A DNA stretch of 64,000 bases. Origin: Isoptericola sp. AK164 (GTDB lineage: Bacteria > Actinomycetota > Actinomycetes > Actinomycetales > Cellulomonadaceae). The DNA lies in NCBI RefSeq assembly GCF_029643425.1, contig NZ_CP119106.1, positions 3,038,001-3,102,000 on the forward strand, given 5' to 3'. The position numbers and the translations under genes are program-made. Shown one piece after another: positions 27,159 to 35,651 of the stretch. The notes under the pieces were generated by a model that was given only the letters and a program-made list of their open reading frames with translations, was not told the DNA's origin and searched no databases. How positions within the stretch are numbered: the first letter of the stretch is position 1; each line of letters starts with the position of its first letter.

Positions 27159-29875
27159 GGGCCGTCCGTCGTCTCGTCGATGATCGTGCCCTCGAGCATC
27201 TTGACCACGAGCGGGACGCCGACCAGGCCCGACGACACGAGCTCCGGGTCGCTGTCCGAGGCGTCGTCGTAGCCGTCGGTGGCGGATGGTGCCGTGTCCG
27301 GTGCCGACGCCGTCTCCTGCGGCGCCGAGCGCATCCGGTGCGGCCACGGGTCCGGTTCCGCCGCGGGAACCGGGGCGTCCGCCGACGCCGTGGAGGGCGA
27401 CGGCGGCGCCGTGGAGGGCGTCGACGGCGCGGACGAGGGGGGCGTCGACGGTGCCGGCGCGGCCGGGGACCCCGTGGCCTCCGACGGCGGCTGCGGCGGG
27501 GCGACGGTCGCGGCGACCGCTCGCGCGGGCTCCGGGCGGGCCGGTGCACGGCCGGGCGCGGCGGAGGCGGCGGACGCCGCGCTCTGCGAGGTCGCGGCCG
27601 AGGCCCCGGCGAGCCAGGCGGCGTCGGCCGCGTCGGCGGCCGCGGTGTCGGGCGCTGCGTCGGGCGACGGTCCGGGCGCTGCGTCGACCGGTGCGTCAGC
27701 CGGCGCGGTCTCGACGCGCTCGGCGACGGCGAGGCCGCCCTGTCCCGCCGAGGCGGCGGAGACCTGCGACGCCGCAGCGTGCCCGCCCCCGTGCGGCCCG
27801 GGCGAGGCACCTCGCGGCGGCTCCGGAGCGGACGGCCGGTCGACCGGCGGCTTGCGGCGCGGCCCGGACGCGGACGTCGGCCCCGACGCCGGCGGGTCGG
27901 CCGGCCCGGGTGCCCCGACGGTCACCTCGATCTGGGCCCGCAGACCCAGCGTCTGGTAGACGGCCTCGGCGAACGCCTCGGTGTGCCGCGGCTGGGAGAA
28001 GTTCCGCGCCAGCCCCTCGGTCTGGAAGCTGAGCTGGAGCCGGTCCCCGGACAGCGCACCGATCTGGGCGTTCTGCTCGACCAGGGCCCGCGTCACGGGG
28101 CTGCCGAGGTTGGCGACGATCTCCTCCCACCGGCGGCGCAGGTCCTCCGCCGTCGGACCGCTCGCGCTCGTCGGCTCCGGGGTGTGCCCGGCCGGCGAGG
28201 CGGGCGCCGGCGGTGCTGCGGGGCGCGGGTCCTGAGGTTCTGCCGCCGGGCCCGCGGGCTCCACGGGTTCGGGCACCGAGTCCTCGGGCGCTTCGGCCGG
28301 GGGCTCCTCGGTCGGAGGCTCCTCGGCCGGGGGCTCCTCGGTCGGAGGCTCCTCGGCCGGGGGCGCCTCCACGTCCGGGCCGACGGCGGACGCCGACGGC
28401 ACCGCGGCGTCCTCGACCGGCACGTGCGGCTCGGGTGCCGACGTCGGCTCGGCCTCGGTGTCCACCTCGGCCCCGGGCTCCGGGGCGGGCTGGGACGCGG
28501 CCACCGACGGCGGTGCGGGGTCGGACGCCGGCGGGGAGACCTCTGCCACCGGACGGCGGCTCCGGGCCAGGGCGGCCCGGGCCGCAGCGGCGCCGGACAG
28601 CCCCGACGTCCCGGACGCGGCGGCTGCCGGCTCGGCGGCAGCCTGGTCCTCGGCACCGTCGGCGGGTGCCGCTGTCGTGCCCGGCGCCGCACCGACGGGG
28701 CCGGCCGCGACCGCCCCGCGCTCGAGCCGGTCGAGGCGGGCGGCGAGGCCCTCCGTGCCGTCGTCGGCGCCCGGCAGCAGCAGGCGCGCGCACAGCAGCT
28801 CGAGGTGCAGCCGGGGCGAGGTGGCGCCGGTCATCTCGGTCAGGGCGGTGTTGACCAGGTCGGCGGCGCGGGAGAGCTCCGAGAAGCCGAGGTGAGCGGC
28901 CTGGTGGCGCATCCGTTCGAGCCGGTCGGCGGGCAGGTCGCGCAGCACGGCGTCGGCGGCCTCGCCGGAGACCGCGATGACGATGAGGTCGCGCAGCCGT
29001 TCCAGGACGTCCTCGACGAACCGGCGCGGCTCGTGACCGGTGGCGATGACGTGGTCGATCACGCGGAAGATGGAGGCGCCGTCACGGGCGGCGATCCCGT
29101 CCACGACGTCGTCCAGCAGCGTCGCGTGGGTGAAGCCGAGCAGGCTCACCGCGAGGTCGTACTCGACCGTGCCGGACGACCCGGCGATGAGCTGGTCCAG
29201 CACCGAGAGGGTGTCCCGCACCGACCCCCCGCCGGCCCGCGTGACCAGCGGCACCACCCCGGCGCCGGGCTCGATGCCCTCGGCCGCGCAGAGCTGCTCG
29301 AGGTACGGCCCGAGCACGTCCGGCGGGACCAGGCGGAACGGGTAGTGGTGCGTGCGCGAGCGGATCGTGCCGATGACCTTGTCCGGCTCCGTCGTCGCGA
29401 ACACGAACTTGATGTGCTCCGGCGGCTCCTCGACGATCTTGAGCAGCGCGTTGAAGCCGTGCGAGGTCACCATGTGGGCCTCGTCGAGCACGAAGATCTT
29501 GTACCGGTCCCGCGCGGGGGCGAACGTGGCGCGCTCGCGCAGGTCACGGGCGTCGTCGACGCCGTTGTGGCTGGCGGCGTCGATCTCGACGACGTCGAGG
29601 GAGCCGGGACCGCCGCGGGCCAGCTCCACGCACGAGGGGCACTCGCCGCACGGGGTGTCGAGCGGCTTCTCGGGGGTGTTGCGGTGGCAGTTGAGCGTGC
29701 GCGCCAGGATCCGCGCGGACGTCGTCTTGCCGCAGCCGCGCGGCCCGGAGAAGAGGTAGGCGTGGTTGGCGCGACCGGTGCGCAGCGCCTGCCGCAGGGG
29801 CGCGGTGACGTGGTCCTGGCCGATCACCTCGGCGAACGTCTCGGGCCGGTAGCGGCGGTACAGAGCGGTGGTCAC
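27155..29875 (-). CDS. dnaX: DNA polymerase III subunit gamma/tau
   Basis: A 906-residue clamp-loader subunit. The start is the GTG at 29875 (TTALYRRYRPETFAEVIGQ); an ATG 12 codons upstream is less likely. AAA+ motifs: Walker A GPRGCGKT (44-51), zinc site with Cys 63, 76, 79 and 82, Walker B/DEAH in KIFVLDEAH, sensor 1 FATTEPDKV, and the SRTHHYPFRLV region. Residues from about 380 form a long Ala/Pro/Glu-rich linker including PPAEEPPTEE repeats (30-nt period, about 28293-28371). A tau-like domain follows (LRRRWEEIVANLGSPVTRALVEQNAQ) and then another low-complexity stretch. The stop overlaps a NUDIX gene. Confidence 0.95.
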   Translation of the reverse strand: MTTALYRRYRPETFAEVIGQDHVTAPLRQALRTGRANHAYLFSGPRGCGKTTSARILARTLNCHRNTPEKPLDTPCGECPSCVELARGGPGSLDVVEIDAASHNGVDDARDLRERATFAPARDRYKIFVLDEAHMVTSHGFNALLKIVEEPPEHIKFVFATTEPDKVIGTIRSRTHHYPFRLVPPDVLGPYLEQLCAAEGIEPGAGVVPLVTRAGGGSVRDTLSVLDQLIAGSSGTVEYDLAVSLLGFTHATLLDDVVDGIAARDGASIFRVIDHVIATGHEPRRFVEDVLERLRDLIVIAVSGEAADAVLRDLPADRLERMRHQAAHLGFSELSRAADLVNTALTEMTGATSPRLHLELLCARLLLPGADDGTEGLAARLDRLERGAVAAGPVGAAPGTTAAPADGAEDQAAAEPAAAASGTSGLSGAAAARAALARSRRPVAEVSPPASDPAPPSVAASQPAPEPGAEVDTEAEPTSAPEPHVPVEDAAVPSASAVGPDVEAPPAEEPPTEEPPAEEPPTEEPPAEAPEDSVPEPVEPAGPAAEPQDPRPAAPPAPASPAGHTPEPTSASGPTAEDLRRRWEEIVANLGSPVTRALVEQNAQIGALSGDRLQLSFQTEGLARNFSQPRHTEAFAEAVYQTLGLRAQIEVTVGAPGPADPPASGPTSASGPRRKPPVDRPSAPEPPRGASPGPHGGGHAAASQVSAASAGQGGLAVAERVETAPADAPVDAAPGPSPDAAPDTAAADAADAAWLAGASAATSQSAASAASAAPGRAPARPEPARAVAATVAPPQPPSEATGSPAAPAPSTPPSSAPSTPSTAPPSPSTASADAPVPAAEPDPWPHRMRSAPQETASAPDTAPSATDGYDDASDSDPELVSSGLVGVPLVVKMLEGTIIDETTDGP

Positions 29876-29954
29876 CCCTGCAACTGTAGACGTCGGGGCC
29901 GACAGGAACATCCCGCCCGGCGGGCGTTGACCGGGGGCGCGGGCGAGGCTACGG

Positions 29955-29968
29955 TTTAATCGATTCAA
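29955..29968. promoter_or_regulatory. LacI-type operator upstream of the SGNH esterase
   Basis: TTTAATCGATTCAA: a palindrome centred on CG (AATCGATT perfect, extending with TT/AA ends), the form bound by LacI-family repressors. It lies 19-32 nt before the esterase ATG. A similar site, TGAATCGGTTCA, is upstream of the GH35 gene (36217-36228). Confidence 0.6.
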
Positions 29969-29986
29969 CGCTGATCCGGAGGACCG

Positions 29987-30694
29987 ATGACGATCCATCT
30001 CGCCGGCGACTCGACCGTCGCCCCCACCGACCACGGCGCCACCTCGGGCCGCCCGGAGATCCCGCTGCTGGGCTGGGGGGACGAGCTCGTCCCGCTCGTC
30101 GCGGACGACGTGCACAACGCCGCGATCGGCGGGGCCACGACGAGGTCCTTCCGCGAGGAGGGCCACTGGGCGCGCGTGGTCGAGGCGATCCGCCCCGGGG
30201 ACACCGTGATCATCCAGTTCGGGCACAACGACCAGAAGGAGCCCGACGAGCTCGCCGCGGACGGCGGGTACCGGCGTCGGCTCGACGAGTTCGTCACCGA
30301 GGTGCGGGCGCTCGGGGCCCGACCGGTCCTCGCCACGAGCGTCGAGCGCCGGTGGTTCGCCGACGACGGTTCGCTGCGCTGGTCCCACGGCGCCTACCCG
30401 GCGACCGTGCGGGCCCTGGCCGCCGATCGGGACGTCCCGCTCATCGAGCTGACGGTGTTCACGCGCTGGCTGTACACGTGGCTCGGCGTCGAGGCCTCGG
30501 CCGCGCTGTTCCCGCACGGCGCAGCCGCCGCGGCCGGTCTCGAGGTGCCGGAGGCCATGCAGCAGGACAACACCCACTTCACGACGGCCGGCGCGCGGTA
30601 CGTGGCGCAGTACGTCGCCGAGGCGCTGGTCTCGCTCGACGGAGTGCACGACGCCGAGACGCCCGTGGGGCTGGAGATCGCCGCGCGGGGGTGA
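29987..30694 (+). CDS. SGNH hydrolase, rhamnogalacturonan acetylesterase-like (CE12 type)
   Basis: A 235-residue esterase without signal peptide. SGNH blocks: GDSTVAP (Ser8), GATTRSF, FGHNDQKEP (His-Asn block III) and DNTHFTTAGARYVAQ (Asp/His block V). The GHNDQ and DNTHF text is typical of the rhamnogalacturonan acetylesterase group that removes acetyl esters from pectin. A cytoplasmic location suggests action on imported oligosaccharides. The ribosome site CCGGAGG is well placed, and a LacI-type operator precedes it, so expression is probably sugar-induced. Confidence 0.88.
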   Translation: MTIHLAGDSTVAPTDHGATSGRPEIPLLGWGDELVPLVADDVHNAAIGGATTRSFREEGHWARVVEAIRPGDTVIIQFGHNDQKEPDELAADGGYRRRLDEFVTEVRALGARPVLATSVERRWFADDGSLRWSHGAYPATVRALAADRDVPLIELTVFTRWLYTWLGVEASAALFPHGAAAAAGLEVPEAMQQDNTHFTTAGARYVAQYVAEALVSLDGVHDAETPVGLEIAARG

Positions 30695-30707
30695 CCCCCG
30701 GGCGACG

Positions 30708-31569
30708 TCACGGCACGAGGGCCAGGAACGCCAGCGCCGCCGGGCTCGGGTTGAGGTCGTCGCACACGACGTACTGGACCCGCTGCGGGCCGCGCGTGAC
30801 GCGGACGGCGGTCACGCCGTCGGCCCCCGCCACCAGCGGCTCGGACAGCATCGCCACGGCGAGGCCCTCGCGGACCAGTCCGAGGAGCAGGTCGGTGGTC
30901 GGCACCTCGAAGGCCACCTCGCGCCGCAGGCCGGCCGCGGAGAACGCCCGGTCGCTCTGCGCCCGGCCCGGCGACCCGGTCGGGAAGTCCGCGAAGGTCT
31001 CGTCAGCGAGCCGCGCGAGGCCGGTCCGCTGACGCCCCGCGAGCGGGTGGTCCGACGCGACGGCCGCCACCAGCCGCTCGCGGACGAGCTCGCGGTGCCG
31101 GACGCCCGACGGCGGCTCACCCTGCGCCAGCCCCAGCACCGCGACGTCGGTCTCGCCCGCCCGCACCGCGGCCACGAGCTCGACGCTGGAGTCCACCCGC
31201 AGCGACACCCCGACCTGCGGGTGCGCCTCGCGGAAGCGTCGCAGGACCGCCGGCACGTCGAACGCGGTCACCGACGGGATGATGCCGAGCCGCAACGTGC
31301 CGCGGACCTGGCCGACAGCAGCGGCGGCGTCGGCGCCCGCCCGGTCCGCCGCCTCCAGCGCGCGTCGCGCCGACGGCAGGAAAGCCTCCCGCCGCGGTGA
31401 TCTCGACCCGGCGGCTCGTGCGGGCGAACAGCCGCACCCCGAGCTCGCGCTCCAGCGCGGCCACCTGGTGGCTCAGCGCGGACTGCACCACGAAGCACCG
31501 CTCGGCGGCCCGGGTGAAGCTGCCCGTCTCCGCGACGGCCAGGACGTAGCGCATCTGCTGGAGCTCCAT
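30708..31569 (-). pseudogene. LysR-family transcriptional regulator, frameshifted
   Basis: Two overlapping frames together make one LysR protein. The N-terminal frame (from the ATG at 31569) encodes MELQQMRYVLAVAETGSFTRAAERCFVVQSALSHQV...RRVEITAAGG, a full winged helix. It then turns into nonsense. The effector domain continues in another frame as EAFLPSARRALEAADRAGA through LRLGIIPSVTAFDVPAVLRRF to the stop at 30708. The join is at about 31386-31391, where GGGAGG stands in place of an expected GGGCGAGG: a 2-nt loss (or one extra base). It is either a recent inactivation or a sequencing error. The gene is divergent from the EamA transporter, its likely target. Confidence 0.85.
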
Positions 31570-31648
31570 CGATCAATCGTCATCCACGATCGATGACATG
31601 ACAAGCATGTGTTGGACTCATGAGTACGTGGCACCGCACCGTGGATCC

Positions 31649-32623
31649 ATGACCACCACCGCTCCGGCGTCACCCGCGACGGCGCCTCCTCACCCTCCGG
31701 CCGCGGCGCACGGCGGCACGATCGCCCTGACCGCGATCACACCGGTCGTGTGGGGCACCACCTACCTGGTGACCACCGAGCTGCTCCCTCCGGGTCACCC
31801 ACTGTTCGCCGCCGCCGCGCGCGCACTGCCCGCCGGGCTGCTCGCCCTCGCGATCGCGCGGACCCTGCCGCGCGGATCCTGGTGGTGGCGGGCGGCGGTC
31901 CTCGGCGTGCTGAACATCGGGGCCTTCTTCCCGCTGCTCTTCGTCGCCGCCGAACGCCTGCCCGGCGGGGTCGCCGCGACGCTCGGCGCCGCCCAACCGC
32001 TGGTCGCCACCGTCCTGGCCGTCGTCGTCCTCGGCGACCGGTGGTCCGTGTGGCGCCTCGCCTGGGGCGTCGTCGGGGTGCTCGGGGTCGGGCTCGTCGT
32101 GCTCGGACCGGACGCCGCCCTCGACCCGGTCGGTCTCGCCGCGGGCGTCGGCGGTGCCGGCGTCATGGCGCTCGGCGTCACGCTCACCAAGAGGTGGGGT
32201 CCGCCACGCGGCGTCGGCGCCACCGGGTTCGCCGGGTGGCTGCTCACCGCGGGCGGGCTGGCCCTGGTGCCGTTCGCGCTGCTCGAGGGCGGGGTGCCGG
32301 CGGGCATCGACGCCCCGGCGCTCGGCGGCTACCTCTGGCTCGGGATCGTCGGCGGACTCGTGGCGTACACGCTGTGGTTCTCCGGCATCCGCCGGCTCTC
32401 CGTCGTGGCGGTGGCGTTCCTCGGGCTGCTGTCCCCGCTGACCGCCGCCGTCCTCGGTGCCGGGGTGCTCGGGGAGTCGATGGGCCCGGCCCAGCTCGCC
32501 GGGTTCGGCCTGGCGATGCTGGCGCTGGTCGCGGGGCAGCTCGTCCCCCGACGCCGACGAGTCAGCGCCGCAGCGCCCGCCGCGCCAGGGAGTTCCCCAG
32601 CCACTGCACGAGCTGGACGATGA
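31649..32623 (+). CDS. EamA-family (DMT) transporter
   Basis: A 324-residue transporter starting at the ATG at 31649. Ten helices form two EamA halves (ITPVVWGTTYLVTTELLPPGHPLFAAAARALPAG, then ALGVTLTKRWGPP...GYLWLGIVGGLVAYTLWFSGIRRLSVVAVAFLGLLSPLTAA). Members export amino acids or metabolites. The divergent LysR gene is the usual local regulator, but it carries a frameshift. The 3' end overlaps the convergent metI gene by 62 nt; the tail RRRRVSAAAPAAPG is encoded antisense to the end of metI. Confidence 0.9.
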   Translation: MTTTAPASPATAPPHPPAAAHGGTIALTAITPVVWGTTYLVTTELLPPGHPLFAAAARALPAGLLALAIARTLPRGSWWWRAAVLGVLNIGAFFPLLFVAAERLPGGVAATLGAAQPLVATVLAVVVLGDRWSVWRLAWGVVGVLGVGLVVLGPDAALDPVGLAAGVGGAGVMALGVTLTKRWGPPRGVGATGFAGWLLTAGGLALVPFALLEGGVPAGIDAPALGGYLWLGIVGGLVAYTLWFSGIRRLSVVAVAFLGLLSPLTAAVLGAGVLGESMGPAQLAGFGLAMLALVAGQLVPRRRRVSAAAPAAPGSSPATARAGR

Positions 32624-33215
32624 CGATGATGATCACCACGACCAGCGCCGTCAGCGCCCAGTCGTACTGCCGGTAGCCGTACACGATGGCGAAGTCGCCC
32701 AGGCCACCGGCACCCAGGTAACCGGCGATCGCGGACATGTCGAGCACCCCGACGAACAGGAAGGTGTAGCCGAGGATCAGCGGGGACAGCGCCTCAGGGA
32801 CGACGACGGTGCGCACGATCCGCAGCGGCGAGGCACCCATCGCCCGGGCCGCCTCGATGACGCCGGGGTCGATCGAGACGAGGTTCTGCTCCACCAGCCG
32901 CGCGAAAACGAACGACGCCATGACGCACATCGCGAACGTGAACGCCCCGGTCCCGATCGTCGTCCCGACCACGGCGCGGGTCACGGGACCCAGCGCCACG
33001 AGGAAGATGATGAACGGGATCGGACGCACGACGTTGACGGCCACGTTCAGCACCGCGAACACGCCGCGGTGCTCCAGCAGGTTGCCGGGCCGCGTCAGGT
33101 AGAGCCCGAGGCCGAGCGCGAGACCGCAGACGCCGCCGACGGCCAGGGTGATCAGCACCATGAAGACGGTCTCGCCGAACGCCTGCCACAGCACGGGCAC
33201 GAGGTCGGGGTTCAT
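32562..33215 (-). CDS. metI: Methionine ABC transporter permease
   Basis: A 217-residue inner-membrane subunit with five helices. The EAA-type coupling loop reads IEAARAMGASPLRIVRTVVVPEALSPLI, and the C-terminus VQWLGNSLARRALRR is typical of MetI, as is SAIAGYLGAGGLGDFAIVYGYRQYD. The start overlaps the metN stop by 4 nt (33212-33215). The last gene of metQNI; its 3' end overlaps the EamA gene. Confidence 0.96.
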   Translation of the reverse strand: MNPDLVPVLWQAFGETVFMVLITLAVGGVCGLALGLGLYLTRPGNLLEHRGVFAVLNVAVNVVRPIPFIIFLVALGPVTRAVVGTTIGTGAFTFAMCVMASFVFARLVEQNLVSIDPGVIEAARAMGASPLRIVRTVVVPEALSPLILGYTFLFVGVLDMSAIAGYLGAGGLGDFAIVYGYRQYDWALTALVVVIIIVIVQLVQWLGNSLARRALRR

Positions 33216-34306
33216 CGGTCGCTCCTGTCGGCGGCGGGTCGGGTGGCGGTGCCGTGGTCGACGACGGTCGTGGCGTCCCGCAGGCCGTCCAGCGCGGCCT
33301 GCACCGCGGCGTCGTCCCCGACGAGCTCGAGCGTGAGCGAGCCGTAGGGGCGCTCGGCGACCTCGGTGATGCCGCCGTAGACGATCGTGCCGTCCACACC
33401 GTGCTCGGCCAGGACCCGCGTGACCTGCGCGGACGACCCGGCCACCTCGTCGATCCGGACCGTGACGACCCGGCCGGGATGGCGCTCGCGCAGCCGGTCC
33501 AGCACGGCCGGCGACGGCACGTCCCGCAGCGCCGAGGCGACGAACCGGCGCGTGACCGGGTGCTGCGGTGCGCTGAACACCCGGTAGGCGTCGCCCAGCT
33601 CGACCACGCGACCGGCCTCCATGACGGCGACCCGGTGGCAGATCGAGCGCACGACCTCCATCTCGTGGGTGATCACCACGACCGTGATGCCGAGCTCGCG
33701 GTTGACGCGCTGCAGCAGGGCGAGCACGTCCGCCGTCGTCTCCGGGTCGAGCGCGCTGGTGGCCTCGTCCGCCAGCAGGACCCGGGGGCTGGTCGCCAGC
33801 GCCCGGGCGATGCCGACGCGCTGCTTCTGGCCGCCGGACAGCTGCGCGGGGTGGACGTGGGCCTTGTCGCCGATGCCGACGAAGTCGAGCAACTCGCGCA
33901 CCCGGGCGTGCCGGTCGGCGCGCGACCAGCCGGCGACCTCCAGCGGGTAGGCGACGTTCCCGGCGACGGTCCGGGAGGCCAGCAGGTTGAACTGCTGGAA
34001 GATCATGCCGATCCCGGCGCGGACAGGACGCAGCCGTGCCTCGCTCAGCCCCGTCAGGTCGGTGCCGTCGACGACGACGGAACCCGCCGTCGTCGTCTCC
34101 AGGGCGTTGACGAGCCGCACGAGGGTGGACTTGCCGGCTCCGGAGTAGCCGATGACGCCGAAGATCTCGCCGGCGGCGACGTCGAGCGTGACGCCGTCGA
34201 CGGCGCGGACGGGGGCGCCGCGTCGTCCGCGTCGCCGACGACGGGGCCCGCGGGCGGCGGGGAACTCCTTGACCGCGTCGCGGAAGCTGATGATCGGCTC
34301 GCTCAC
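33212..34306 (-). CDS. metN: Methionine ABC transporter ATP-binding protein
   Basis: A 364-residue ATPase with a GTG start behind AAAGGAGTG. The Walker A is GYSGAGKST, the Q-loop IGMIFQQFNLL, the signature LSGGQKQRV, and the Walker B VLLADEATSALDP. The C-terminal NIL domain (about 270-350; VTVRIDEVAGSSAQVTRVLAEHGVD) binds methionine and inhibits transport in the E. coli homologue. There is an unusual Arg-rich insert near residues 19-30 ([12 protein letters not shown]). It is separated from metQ by 210 nt holding a 20-bp repeat array, although the genes form one transport system. Confidence 0.96.
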   Translation of the reverse strand: MSEPIISFRDAVKEFPAARGPRRRRRGRRGAPVRAVDGVTLDVAAGEIFGVIGYSGAGKSTLVRLVNALETTTAGSVVVDGTDLTGLSEARLRPVRAGIGMIFQQFNLLASRTVAGNVAYPLEVAGWSRADRHARVRELLDFVGIGDKAHVHPAQLSGGQKQRVGIARALATSPRVLLADEATSALDPETTADVLALLQRVNRELGITVVVITHEMEVVRSICHRVAVMEAGRVVELGDAYRVFSAPQHPVTRRFVASALRDVPSPAVLDRLRERHPGRVVTVRIDEVAGSSAQVTRVLAEHGVDGTIVYGGITEVAERPYGSLTLELVGDDAAVQAALDGLRDATTVVDHGTATRPAADRSDR

Positions 34307-34321
34307 GGCACTCCTTTCATG

Positions 34322-34506
34322 GACGAGGTAGGCACCTTCTCGCCGAGGTAGGCGAATCTCCGGCGAGGTAGGCGAATCTCCGGCGAGGTAGGCGAATCTC
34401 CGGCGAGGTAGGCAAGTTCCCGCTCAGGTAGGCAACCTTCGGGCGACAGGTGCCTACCTCGTGGAGAACTTGCCTACCTCGGCAGAAGGTCGCTTACCTC
34501 GGCGGG
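34322..34506. repeat. 20-bp repeat array 3, inverted (6 + 3 units), inside the metQ-metN interval
   Basis: Six units in one orientation (from 34322, each about GGCGAGGTAGGCGAATCTCC) are followed by three units in the opposite orientation (TGCCTACCTCGGCAGAAGGT type, to about 34506). Spacing is exactly 20 bp within each half. The two halves can pair into a large stem in the transcript. It starts 10 nt after the metQ stop (minus strand) and ends 15 nt before the metN GTG, just upstream of the metN ribosome site. Confidence 0.85.
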
Positions 34507-34516
34507 GGTGACGGGA

Positions 34517-35404
34517 TCACTCGGCGGCGAGGTTGGTCTCGATGTCGTCGAGGATCGCCTGCAGGTCGGCCGGGTCGTTGTCCTTGATCACACCCGTGCC
34601 GCCGGAGGCCTCGAGGACCTGGGCCTCGATCTCCGGCGAGTGGTAGATGTCCACGAGCCGGGCCAGCGTCTCGTCCTCGGCGTCGGCGGACCGGGCCACC
34701 CACACGTTGATGTACGGCTCGGCCGCCGCGGAGTCCGGGTCGTCGGTGAAGATCGCGTCGTCCTCGGCCAGGCCGGCGTCGCCCACGAAGTCGTTGTTGA
34801 TGATCGAGGCGTCGACGTCCGCCAGGGCGATCGCGGTCTGCGCAGCGTCGACCGGCGTCACCGACACGCGGGACTCCTCGGCGACCACGTCGGCCGGCGT
34901 GGAGAACGAGTTCCCGCCGTCGCGCAGGGTGAGCAGCCCGGCGTCCTGCAGCACGAGCAGCGCCCGCGCCTGGTTCGTCTCGTCATTGGGGATCGCGACC
35001 TGGCCGCCGTCCGGGATCTCCTCGAGGCTCGCGTGAGCGGTCGAGTACAGACCCAGCGGGTAGACGGCGGTGGCGCCGATCGGGGTGAGGTCGTCGCCGC
35101 GCGCCACGTTGTAGCCGGCGAGGAACTGCAGGTGCTGGAACTGGTTGAGGTCGAGGTCGCCGTCGGACAGCCCCTGGTTGGGGAGCTGGTAGTCGGAGAA
35201 GTTCACGATCTCGACCTCGATGCCCTCGGCCGCGGCGGCCTCGGCGAACGTGTCCCAGTAGGCCTCGCCGGCGGAGACGACGCCGATGCGGACGGGGTCC
35301 TCGGCGGTACCGCTCGCGGTCGCGGCGGCGTCGCCGGAGCAGGCGGCCAGGGCCAGGACGGAGACGGCGGCGCCGGTGGTGAGCAGGGTGGAGCGCAGGG
35401 TCAT
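34517..35404 (-). CDS. metQ: Methionine-binding lipoprotein MetQ (NlpA family)
   Basis: A 295-residue substrate-binding lipoprotein. The signal peptide ends in LAAC-S. The NlpA fold is clear: VRIGVVSAGEAYWDTFAEAAAAEGIEVEIVNFSDYQLPNQGLSDGDLDLNQFQHLQFL, then VAIPNDETNQARALLVLQDAGLL and ASIINNDFVGDAG. It captures methionine for MetNI. First gene of the metQNI operon. The upstream region carries a short Met/Cys-rich frame (35550-35651) that could be a leader peptide. Confidence 0.96.
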   Translation of the reverse strand: MTLRSTLLTTGAAVSVLALAACSGDAAATASGTAEDPVRIGVVSAGEAYWDTFAEAAAAEGIEVEIVNFSDYQLPNQGLSDGDLDLNQFQHLQFLAGYNVARGDDLTPIGATAVYPLGLYSTAHASLEEIPDGGQVAIPNDETNQARALLVLQDAGLLTLRDGGNSFSTPADVVAEESRVSVTPVDAAQTAIALADVDASIINNDFVGDAGLAEDDAIFTDDPDSAAAEPYINVWVARSADAEDETLARLVDIYHSPEIEAQVLEASGGTGVIKDNDPADLQAILDDIETNLAAE

Positions 35405-35549
35405 GACAGGGGTCCTTCCGGGCGGGCGCGCACGGCGGCAGGTCTCGCCGTGGCGCAGGGAGCTGAGAGGTGGGGTGGCAGGTCGCGGCCATCAGCGCAC
35501 GACGGGCCCGGGTGTCGTCAGCGGGGGACGACGGCGGAGTGCTGGTCGG

Positions 35550-35651
35550 TCAGCGACCGCACATTCGCGTGGCGGGCATCGCGGCGGCGCACATGACGCC
35601 ACGCAGGGTGGTCTGCGCGGTGCGGGGTGCGGCGGGAGCGATGCGGTGCAT
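35550..35651 (-). CDS. Candidate Met/Cys-rich leader peptide upstream of metQ (33 aa)
   Basis: ATG at 35649-35651, TGA at 35550-35552. The last 14 residues read MCAAAMPATRMCGR, so three of the four Met and both Cys fall just before the stop. Downstream, GTCGTC / GACGAC / GTCGT segments can form two mutually exclusive stems before the metQ start. No Shine-Dalgarno is seen. This is the arrangement of amino-acid attenuators, but there is no comparative support within the window, so the call is tentative. I see no SAM riboswitch pattern in the 145 nt between it and metQ. Confidence 0.4.
   Translation of the reverse strand: MHRIAPAAPRTAQTTLRGVMCAAAMPATRMCGR

Noticed and set aside
27338-29959. Long open frame of 873 codons on the plus strand
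   Set aside because: It is antisense to dnaX; its Arg/Gly/Pro-rich text has no domain. GC-rich codon bias keeps the opposite frame open.
35405-35560. SAM riboswitch before metQ
   Set aside because: The conserved core patterns of SAM-I/IV were not found by eye; only GC-rich hairpins are present.
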